Shown: piece by piece, positions 54,196 to 60,864 of the stretch
Position numbering within the stretch: the first letter of the stretch is position 1
Layout: each line of letters starts with the position of its first letter
NCBI RefSeq assembly: GCF_900215155.1
Contig: NZ_LT907980.1
Coordinates: forward strand, 682,001-746,000
Reading direction: 5' to 3'
Source of the DNA: Marinobacter sp. LV10R510-11A
GTDB taxonomy: Bacteria; Pseudomonadota; Gammaproteobacteria; Pseudomonadales; Oleiphilaceae
DNA: 64,000 bases
Made by a program: the position numbers and the translations under genes
The notes under the pieces: model-generated
What the model was told of the DNA's origin: nothing
Databases searched by the model: none
What the model saw: only the letters and a program-made list of their open reading frames with translations

Positions 54196-54275
54196 TGCTT
54201 GTCCACCAGGCTACTAAGAATCGATAGCGTACTGTGTATTTAGTTTACATAAAACTCAAGTTCTAATCAAAAAGC
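54189..54275 (-). repeat. Copy A of the xrtA 5' region
   Basis: About 87 bases here are similar (roughly 75-80% by eye) to 59709-59799, the region directly upstream of xrtA, in the same minus orientation. Shared blocks include TTAACATTGCTT at the start codon, CTACTAA, ATCGA, ACTGTGTA and TTTACATAAAACTCAA. Here it stands before the leader ORF and kinase paralogue 2, so it probably supplies their promoter. The rest of 54276-54580 is AT-rich and non-coding. Confidence 0.7.
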
Positions 54276-54467
54276 TAACCTGATCCATATTCTGCAGGAT
54301 GCATTAAAAAGCAGGCTTCCATGGCGTCAGCATAATTTACGTACCTAGAGGCCAACACGCTTTTTGGGTGCGTTTTTAGTCTTTAAATAGCTATAAACCG
54401 ACTTTTTTAGATGTTTTTGTCTAATCGGTCCCCTTTAATACTTCGCTTTAAAGGACATGCAATCTTA

Positions 54468-54484
54468 GGCGATATATATACGCC
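54468..54484. promoter_or_regulatory. Near-palindrome upstream of the sigma-54 promoter
   Basis: GGCGATATATATACGCC is an almost perfect 17-base inverted repeat about 100 bases upstream of the -24 element, where enhancer sites for sigma-54 activators usually sit. Whether PrsR binds it is untested. Confidence 0.35.
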
Positions 54485-54582
54485 GCTTCTTTGTCGAAGA
54501 TACTTACATTCGGATTCCCAGACCCATTAAATTTTTATTTAACATTGTTTTACATTATTGAAAGATAACGGATTTAAATACG

Positions 54583-54598
54583 TGGCATGGAAGCTGCT
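54583..54598 (+). promoter_or_regulatory. Sigma-54 (-24/-12) promoter of the PEP-CTERM gene at 54669
   Basis: TGGCATGGAAGCTGCT has GG at 54584-54585 and GC at 54596-54597 with exactly 10 bases between, and TGGCA matches the -24 consensus. Transcription would start near 54608, leaving a leader of about 60 bases. Confidence 0.75.
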
Positions 54599-54668
54599 AT
54601 CAACTAGTTACCGCTGGCTGACTAACTTGCATTACAGGGGCAGCGTCCATCATCAAGGAGAGATAACA

Positions 54669-55475
54669 ATGAACAGCACATTTAAAAAAACGCTTTTAGC
54701 ATCTCTTATCGTGCCTTTTGCGTTGAGCGCGCAATCTGCCAGCGCGGCATTGGTTACTGATTGGGGTTATCAGGTGGACAGCATTTTCGAAAATGCGACT
54801 GCCACCAGCGGGACCGGCACTCTTACCGGAAACAACACTAACACCCTGACATGGGGCATTGGACCACAGTCCTCTGTTTCGATCACAGATGTAAGTGAAA
54901 CAAGCGGTCTTATGACCGGTGGGGGCTACGTAGACGGTGGGATATTCACTCATACTAACAACATTCTCCCGTCCGACGGCCTTGCCCTGAGTAGCTTTGA
55001 CCTATCATCCGCGCTTACGCTGACACCGTTTGCGCCGACGCCTGGTGCTTCTCTGCCAGCAGCTGATTCTACTTTCCAGAGTTTCTTTATCGAAACGGGC
55101 AATGGGGGTACTTGTGTAGAGACAGCAGGTCCTAAGTGCGCTGACATATTCACTATTGGTGATGTGACGGGCTCAACGTTAAATGAATTTGGTAACTTCG
55201 AATTCAATTCGGCGTTTGACTTCGACGGCTACACCTACACCGTGTTCTTGGAGTTGGCTGGCCTGGCGGCTTTGGCCGGTCCAAGCTGCGCAGCAGCGGG
55301 TGCGCCAGCCGGATGTATAGGTCTCGTGACCGAAGAGAATAACGTTAACAACTTCCAGACTCGGTTCCGTATTACTGCTACCGAAATGGTACCTGAGCCA
55401 GGCACGCTAGCACTGTTGGGCTTGGGCCTCGCTGGGCTTGGTCTGTCACGCAGGAAAAGTGCAGCAAAGTCATAA
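54669..55475 (+). CDS. PEP-CTERM sorting-domain protein (THxN-type)
   Basis: 268 residues from ATG 54669, with AAGGAG ending 8 bases before; an in-frame upstream start at 54558 lies across the promoter and is rejected. The signal peptide is followed by AALVTDWGYQVDSIF. The IFTHTNNIL stretch fits the THxN subgroup. The C-terminus is MVPEPGTLALLGLGLAGLGL followed by SRRKSAAKS: the Pro-Glu-Pro motif, a helix and a basic tail, which is the exosortase recognition signal. It is expected to be exported, cleaved by XrtA and released to the cell surface or EPS matrix. Confidence 0.92.
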   Translation: MNSTFKKTLLASLIVPFALSAQSASAALVTDWGYQVDSIFENATATSGTGTLTGNNTNTLTWGIGPQSSVSITDVSETSGLMTGGGYVDGGIFTHTNNILPSDGLALSSFDLSSALTLTPFAPTPGASLPAADSTFQSFFIETGNGGTCVETAGPKCADIFTIGDVTGSTLNEFGNFEFNSAFDFDGYTYTVFLELAGLAALAGPSCAAAGAPAGCIGLVTEENNVNNFQTRFRITATEMVPEPGTLALLGLGLAGLGLSRRKSAAKS

Positions 55476-55520
55476 CGTTTGAGAAATTATAACGTTTAGA
55501 TGATGGAGCTGATAAAAGAG

Positions 55521-55554
55521 ACCCCCGCGACATTGATGAAGCGGGGGTTTTTTT
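55521..55554 (+). terminator. Intrinsic terminator after the PEP-CTERM gene at 54669
   Basis: The stem CCCCCGC (55522-55528) pairs with GCGGGGG (55541-55547), followed by seven T (55548-55554). It lies between this gene and the convergent acyltransferase gene. Confidence 0.9.
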
Positions 55555-55565
55555 GTGATGCGGGG

Positions 55566-56369
55566 TTATGCAACCTTTCTGATGTTTGCCCTGTAGTCGA
55601 TATTTGGTTCTGCAGGCAAGTATCGCCCACCGTCAGTTACCAGAGACCAAACATCCGGGCGACGATTCCTCATGCCTTCAATCAGTGAGGCTGCTTCGGT
55701 GAAGGCGGGGCGCCGACGGCCGTGATACTCCAACACTGGCCCCACGTGATCAAACTCCACACCAAATCGCTTTAACAAGCGCAACTGAGCAGGCTCCATC
55801 ACTGCCATCCAGTGCGTAATGCCATGTTTGACCGACATCTGAAGAATAGCGGCAAAGAGCCCGAGGCTGATAAAGGGCATGGCGCGTTTTCCGTTTTCTG
55901 AATCGGCATAATAGGCCGGCTCGCTGATGCCGGAGACGGCTTTGTCTTCGGTGAGACGCCGCCGGAACTCCCGGCTGACTGCCATTCGGGATATTTCTGC
56001 TACTTGGTTTCGAGGTGCACCGGCAATTGCGTTTCGTGCATTCTGATCCATATGGTGGAGGCAGGGGGCTTCCATGGGAAAATCGCCTTGCAACGGGTTA
56101 TCACCTGCCATAACGAGACGAACAGCGGCTACGCTGTCTTCCGTCATTCGGTGTCGGATCAAGGCGTGTGCAGATCTCGGGTCGTATGCATCGTGCTCAC
56201 GGTTGTCTACAAAGCAATCTGGATCCTCAAAGGGTCGGTCGATGCAGTAAACTTGATACCGAAGTTCGAACACTTCGTTAATTATCTCTGGAGACGTCGC
56301 GAGTTGGACATTGAATACCGAGTTGAAAATGGTGCTGACGTCTTCCTGGGCTTGTTGGTCTGTTTGCAT
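55566..56369 (-). CDS. PEP-CTERM/exosortase system-associated acyltransferase (TIGR03694 type)
   Basis: A 267-residue GNAT-like, acyl-homoserine-lactone-synthase-related protein specific to exosortase loci. Landmarks are FELRYQVYCIDRPFEDPDCF near 29-48, AAVRLVMAGDNP near 80, VAEISRMAVSREFRRRL near 122 and LLKRFGVEFDHVGPVLEYHG near 212. It may make a signal or acylate a component of the sorting pathway; the product is not known. It lies downstream of the flavoprotein on the same strand, ending next to the terminator of the convergent PEP-CTERM gene. Confidence 0.88.
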   Translation of the reverse strand: MQTDQQAQEDVSTIFNSVFNVQLATSPEIINEVFELRYQVYCIDRPFEDPDCFVDNREHDAYDPRSAHALIRHRMTEDSVAAVRLVMAGDNPLQGDFPMEAPCLHHMDQNARNAIAGAPRNQVAEISRMAVSREFRRRLTEDKAVSGISEPAYYADSENGKRAMPFISLGLFAAILQMSVKHGITHWMAVMEPAQLRLLKRFGVEFDHVGPVLEYHGRRRPAFTEAASLIEGMRNRRPDVWSLVTDGGRYLPAEPNIDYRANIRKVA

Positions 56370-56428
56370 TTTAAGTCCTCATGTTCCCGTTCAGGGAGCT
56401 GTTATACCGGGTGTATCGAGGTTACAAC

Positions 56429-58066
56429 TCACCTGACCTCGGAACGCTTGAGTCTGGGCACGTAACGTCCGGGCGCCAGGATGGAATTGGGGTCTACTGC
56501 TGCTTTCAATTTGCGGGCAAGCGTAGAGAAGGCAGAGCCTTCGGGATTCAGAATGTCCATTGCGTCGATATTGAGGCGGTAGGGCAGGAAGCCTTCCTTT
56601 TGCCCCGCCTTGAACAGTGCGCGATAACAGGCGTTGGCCCGAGCTGTTGCATCTGCGTCACTGCGATTAAAAAGCAGGGGGACGGTAGAATCGAAGCAGC
56701 GATCGTTTACGGTTGTTAGTGTAATGAGCGGATTGATGCCGTACTGAGGGCAAATGTTTTCAATCATATTGATGTAGCGGCGAGCGTCTTTGCCCCGTAT
56801 GGGAACCAGCGGTGCGAACCATATAAGCCCACAACCATCCCGTGCCGGGTTCTTTGGTTGCCCGGGTGCGGGTAGAGCGCCTGAGCGCCAATATGCCAGT
56901 GCCAACGCGACATCATTGGGGGTGCCGTGCATGATTTCCAGCGCGCCTGCGAGCGTATCCGCCATGCCCTTTACCCGTGTTGCCAACTTGCCAGGAAGTA
57001 CGCGGGCAAACTTCCGCGCGACATCAACTTTTCGCCGGTTGATAAAAATGAGGCGGTCGGTCGCTGGGCCGAGAAGCCGGCGTAGCGTACGCCGTGCCGC
57101 TTGGGCTACCTCCTTTGAGGCGTAAATCGCGCCAATTCCGCTCCATGCCGGAACGCCATGACTGTTTGCGAGACTTTCTACTTCGTGAGCAGGGAGCACA
57201 CCGTCAACGGCTTTGTCTTCAGGGAAGGGGGTCATCATTGAGAGCATGCGTTGGCTGTTGAGCAGGTTAATCGCTACAACTGAGCCGCCGAGCGTTCGCA
57301 ATACAGCCCTAACGGTCGGCACTAGGGCTTCCAACTTGGCGTCGTCTTTTATGGAAAAGAAAAACGCAGTTACGGTATCGGGAGCTGGCGCAAGGGCAAT
57401 GGTGATGTTTACAACCACGCCGAAATTCCCTTGGCTGAAAAGCCCATCTAGGTATGGCCCGAGCCCCCATTTAAAAAGCCCGTCTACTTCCGCGCCGCCA
57501 AGCTCGCTAAGCGGCGTTCTGTAAAGGGTGCCGTCGGGCAAGATTGCTTCTATTTTTGTCACTGCAGCAAAATGGTCTGTGATCGGGGTGATGCCGTAAC
57601 CCCGCTCAAGCGCGTTGCCAAGAATGCTGCAAGTTGGGCCTGCTCCGGTTACGGGAACGAGGTAGTTGCCTTCGTTCTGATCTAGGAACTCCCTCAGGGC
57701 GCCCTGGGTTACGCCTGGCTGAACGGTAATAACGCCCATTTCGGGATCAAAACCGGAAATTTTATCAAGCCGGCTAAGATCAAGGATAACGCTGCCATCT
57801 TCAACCGGATTGGCACTGCCGTAGCCCCAATTATTGCCTGTGCTTACGGGGTAAACAGCGACGCCCCAGCGTTGCGCGACCTGTAGAACCGCTGAAATTT
57901 GCTCCTGGGATTCTGGGCGGAGCACAGCCGGAATATAGCGTTTGGTTCCTATGGTTGAGGCGCCGAAATCTGCTGCACGAGCCGATACGACTCCTGATTC
58001 ACCTAGAATAGTTGTCCATTCGGCGATTGCAGACTCTGTAGAGGTGCTATTCACTGGCGTTTCCAC
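56429..58066 (-). CDS. FAD-binding oxidoreductase, vanillyl-alcohol-oxidase/PCMH family
   Basis: A 545-residue flavoprotein. The PCMH-type FAD domain covers about 45-230: VAVYPVSTGNNWGYGSANPV, ILDLSRLDKI, VQPGVTQGALREFL, and ILGNALERGYGITP. The C-terminal cap domain ends in VDPNSILAPGRYVP, the usual tail of this family. It resembles 4-cresol-dehydrogenase or eugenol-oxidase flavoproteins. A role in the exosortase system is not established. It lies between the exosortase-associated acyltransferase and xrtA on the same strand, which suggests co-regulation or a small-molecule step. Confidence 0.8.
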   Translation of the reverse strand: METPVNSTSTESAIAEWTTILGESGVVSARAADFGASTIGTKRYIPAVLRPESQEQISAVLQVAQRWGVAVYPVSTGNNWGYGSANPVEDGSVILDLSRLDKISGFDPEMGVITVQPGVTQGALREFLDQNEGNYLVPVTGAGPTCSILGNALERGYGITPITDHFAAVTKIEAILPDGTLYRTPLSELGGAEVDGLFKWGLGPYLDGLFSQGNFGVVVNITIALAPAPDTVTAFFFSIKDDAKLEALVPTVRAVLRTLGGSVVAINLLNSQRMLSMMTPFPEDKAVDGVLPAHEVESLANSHGVPAWSGIGAIYASKEVAQAARRTLRRLLGPATDRLIFINRRKVDVARKFARVLPGKLATRVKGMADTLAGALEIMHGTPNDVALALAYWRSGALPAPGQPKNPARDGCGLIWFAPLVPIRGKDARRYINMIENICPQYGINPLITLTTVNDRCFDSTVPLLFNRSDADATARANACYRALFKAGQKEGFLPYRLNIDAMDILNPEGSAFSTLARKLKAAVDPNSILAPGRYVPRLKRSEVR

Positions 58067-58293
58067 GGTTTGTCGATAATTTTCAGATGAATGTGTCGAT
58101 CAATTTTTCTGCCGAATTATTCATTAAGTGGGCGAAAATTATAAATGAGATGGGGTTGACAAAACATGTAGTGTGATTATCGGGAGGCGAGCGATTTCCG
58201 TTGAAGAATGGAAATGTAAACAGGGAGTTGCAGCGAAATGATAGAAATGCTGCGGAGAGGGATTTTGTTAAATAATGTTAAGTGAGCTTAGGT

Positions 58294-59715
58294 TTACTCC
58301 CTTAACCCTTCAATTTCGGTCACTGTGTCGCGCATTTTGGGGAGCGCATCTATGCAGTCCCGAGAGCCGCAGAATGTTTGTATAGTAATCAATGCAAATC
58401 GCGTTTCGCCTCTAAGAGCGGCCGGAATTTGGAGTAATTTGGCGTTACGGTAGCTCCAACTTTTTCGCGAACCCACTTTGTACCACTGGGCCATCAGTAC
58501 TTTGTTTCTGGTTAGAATATTCCGGTAAACATTAAGGCCTGGCTCCAGTTGCTCTTCAACCTGCCAAATCGATTTGTCGAACATTTGCGGCAGGTAGGGT
58601 ACGAGCTTTTCATCAGCGCTTTTTTTCTGGCTTTGTGCGAATGAGACCCAGGTATTGTTTGACTGCCAGGCTTGCGCATTTAGCTCCGTGGGAAGAGAGA
58701 TTGGTAATGGCAATTTGCCGGTTTGGGTCTGCCGGAACTCGGGGAGGTTAATGACCCAATCCGGTTTTTGGCTGGCGGTATTTTGAGCAAGCATGAGTGC
58801 AATGGGGCCAAGCACAATGGCGGCTGCAACCGCGATAATGCCTTTCTTGTATAGGTTGCCGCCGGACGGCAAGTTTGAGGTTATGGTGCGTTTGCGAACC
58901 GGCGAAAAATACAGTGCCGGAAGGATGAAGGCGCCAAACACAACCCAGCCCATGGTTTCGTGATCCGCGAGCATTTCGCTTTGCATATCGGTTTCGTAGG
59001 CAACGACGACCAGGATGGTTATGCGCACCCAGTTAGCGATAAGGCCAAGTGTGGCTGCGACCAGCAGGGTGATCAACCAACCGCGCCAGCGGTAGTCGTT
59101 AAGGATGGATGACATCATTGCCAGCAAAACTGAAATCGCGAAATAGCGTATTCCCGAGCAGCCATCGGCAATGAGAAGGCGACCGTAGGGCAGGGTGATG
59201 CTGTTCCCTTCAATAAGGGCGGTCATTCCAAACCAACTTACCCAGGTTCCGACAACGACGCTTGCGAGCTCTACAAGCGCTGGAACTATATCTGCCCAGA
59301 TGGGTAGAGAAAGGGACAAAAGGAGTATGTAGGGAATGAACATTAATGTTCGCGCTAGCCCTAGTAGCGTCCAGGCAGTGGTAATTAGCCCGGCGGGGAG
59401 CAGTAGGTAGGCAAGGGTATCGATGCGAACCAGCTCGAGCACGCCCCAAATCAACGTTGTGACGACTAATAACACAGCACCGGCAAGGTGGTAGGGTTTT
59501 GGCTGTGTTTGGCGTTTGGCATGAGCGGGCGGGTGGATCAACAAAAGGACAAAAAAGATGACGGCGGTTGCAAGGCCGTGCGCCAGAACCTGCTCGAATT
59601 CAAGCCAAGCTTCCGCGAGCCTTATCCAGGTAGGATAAAAGATCAGCACAGCGATTGCTGTGGTAATCAGATAAGGCCTCGATAGAGGTACGTTGTTTAA
59701 TGTCTTCCTTAACAT
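58294..59715 (-). CDS. xrtA: Exosortase A with fused EpsI domain
   Basis: Membrane transpeptidase-like protease that recognises the C-terminal PEP motif of surface proteins. The N-terminal 275 residues hold about eight helices with the catalytic triad visible: Cys186 in DGCSGIRYF, Arg231 in NWVRITILV and His252 in DHETMGWVVF. Residues about 300-473 are the periplasmic EpsI domain (QAWQSNNTWVSFAQSQKKSA, RNKVLMAQWYKVGSRKSWSY, RFALITIQTFCGS). The 473 residues fit the fused XrtA/EpsI form. ATG 59715 lies inside the sequence copied at 54189, and its promoter must be downstream of the terminator at 59790. Confidence 0.92.
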   Translation of the reverse strand: MLRKTLNNVPLSRPYLITTAIAVLIFYPTWIRLAEAWLEFEQVLAHGLATAVIFFVLLLIHPPAHAKRQTQPKPYHLAGAVLLVVTTLIWGVLELVRIDTLAYLLLPAGLITTAWTLLGLARTLMFIPYILLLSLSLPIWADIVPALVELASVVVGTWVSWFGMTALIEGNSITLPYGRLLIADGCSGIRYFAISVLLAMMSSILNDYRWRGWLITLLVAATLGLIANWVRITILVVVAYETDMQSEMLADHETMGWVVFGAFILPALYFSPVRKRTITSNLPSGGNLYKKGIIAVAAAIVLGPIALMLAQNTASQKPDWVINLPEFRQTQTGKLPLPISLPTELNAQAWQSNNTWVSFAQSQKKSADEKLVPYLPQMFDKSIWQVEEQLEPGLNVYRNILTRNKVLMAQWYKVGSRKSWSYRNAKLLQIPAALRGETRFALITIQTFCGSRDCIDALPKMRDTVTEIEGLRE

Positions 59716-59799
59716 TGCTTTTCCGCCAGACTACTAACCAATCGACAGGATACTGTGTAAAGCGTTTACATAAAACTCAAATTCAAAGCAAAAAAAAGC
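59709..59799 (-). repeat. Copy B: the xrtA 5' region
   Basis: This segment between the DUF4114 gene terminator and xrtA contains the xrtA start codon and its upstream leader, and has a diverged second copy at 54189-54275. Because a terminator closes its upstream side, it probably carries the xrtA promoter. The conserved TTGAGTTTTATGTAAAC core on the minus strand is the best candidate element, although no clear -10 is visible. Confidence 0.7.
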
Positions 59800-59814
59800 C
59801 AGCCGAAGCTGGCT
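59790..59814 (-). terminator. Intrinsic terminator of the DUF4114 PEP-CTERM gene
   Basis: On the minus strand AGCCAGC, loop TTCG, GCTGGCT is followed by at least seven T. It isolates the PEP-CTERM gene from xrtA. Confidence 0.88.
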
Positions 59815-59834
59815 TTTCTATTACTCAACCGAAA

Positions 59835-60557
59835 TCAGGATTTCTGACGACGACGAGCTGCACCAAGACCTGCAAGACCTAGGCCTAGGAGAGCTAGGGT
59901 GCCGGGCTCGGGTACAGGCATGACGTCAGAAATACCAATGACCATATCGTTGAAGTCGCTGTCATTACCGCAATCTGTTTCACAGAGATCTTCAAAGGCG
60001 AGGACTACGTCGCTACCGCTCAAGCCCGATACCGCATTGTCAGCGGTGTCGAACATGAGCATATGATCAAACCCATCTGAGTTGTTTGCTGAGTGGCTAT
60101 ACCAAGTAAACCCGTCATTATCAACGGTGTTGTTAAGGTAAAAACCGAAGTTCCGCCCAATGTTTCTAACATCGCCGGCGCTTGCATTTGTCGCAGTGCC
60201 TGCAAGAAGGTCAAAATGCACAGAAGTATCTGTTGTGCCAAAGCCGGTGGATGGGCTTTGTGAGCCAGCAAACAGCTCAAGCATGTCACCTACAACAAGG
60301 TTTCCAGAGCCGTCATACGAAAAGTCGTATATGCCGAAATTGTTGTTGTCCTTGAACCCAGCGAACTCAAGAAACAAGAAAGCGGTAATATCATCGTTGG
60401 TGTTGCTATCGTCAGTTAGCACAGCTGACTCGTACCCTGTATCTGTGTATCCGCTATAGCTGCTATCTCCTAGAATGTCGCCTAAGTTAGGTACAGCGAA
60501 AGCACTTGCAGAGCTAAGGCAAAACGCTGCTGCGCATAGCGTGGTTTTAATATTCAT
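59835..60557 (-). CDS. PEP-CTERM sorting-domain protein with DUF4114-like domain
   Basis: 240 residues from ATG 60557, with GGAG 7 bases upstream; a longer in-frame start at 60590 is rejected. The signal peptide MNIKTTLCAAAFCLSSASAF ends near AVP. The body is rich in Asp, Asn and Gly (SNTNDDITAFLFLEFAG), and DCGNDSDFNDMVIGISDV just before the tail matches the DUF4114 end. The C-terminus VPEPGTLALLGLGLAGLGAA then RRRQKS is the exosortase sorting signal. Predicted XrtA substrate at the surface. It has its own sigma-54 promoter and terminator. Confidence 0.92.
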   Translation of the reverse strand: MNIKTTLCAAAFCLSSASAFAVPNLGDILGDSSYSGYTDTGYESAVLTDDSNTNDDITAFLFLEFAGFKDNNNFGIYDFSYDGSGNLVVGDMLELFAGSQSPSTGFGTTDTSVHFDLLAGTATNASAGDVRNIGRNFGFYLNNTVDNDGFTWYSHSANNSDGFDHMLMFDTADNAVSGLSGSDVVLAFEDLCETDCGNDSDFNDMVIGISDVMPVPEPGTLALLGLGLAGLGAARRRQKS

Positions 60558-60698
60558 GTTTCTACTCCGGTTGTCTGATTCGAATTCCATTTTTCTTGCA
60601 ACCTGGCCGTCTCATTCTTTTTAAGAGATCCTTGGCTTTCCGTCCCATCCTCGCGAATGGTTTGGCATACGACCGGAACTGCCGATCTTGGATACATA

Positions 60699-60716
60699 TA
60701 GCGATAAGTATGCCAA
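60699..60716 (-). promoter_or_regulatory. Sigma-54 (-24/-12) promoter of the DUF4114 PEP-CTERM gene
   Basis: On the minus strand TTGGCATACTTATCGCTA has GG (60714-60713) and GC (60702-60701) separated by exactly 10 bases, with TTGGCA matching the -24 consensus. Predicted start near 60689, about 130 bases upstream of the ATG. Confidence 0.75.
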
Positions 60717-60796
60717 CTTTACAACTTATTGATTTAATGAATTATTCGTGCATGTCCTGGGTGAGCGTGTAAAGTAATTCGACGGTAAAATAAAAA

Positions 60797-60828
60797 AAAG
60801 GCCTGAAATCTTTACACCTCAGGCCTTT
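60797..60828 (-). terminator. Intrinsic terminator after prsT
   Basis: A perfect 10-bp stem, AAAGGCCTGA and TCAGGCCTTT around a 12-base loop, followed on the minus strand by a run of T (A-tract at 60792-60799 on the plus strand). Confidence 0.9.
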
Positions 60829-60864
60829 ATTTTTTACATGTTTCGGCGCTACCGCCGAACTTCT

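Noticed and set aside
58130..58160. TTGTCA and TATAAT on the minus strand as a promoter of the flavoprotein gene
   Set aside because: The spacer is only 13 bases, too short for a normal sigma-70 promoter.
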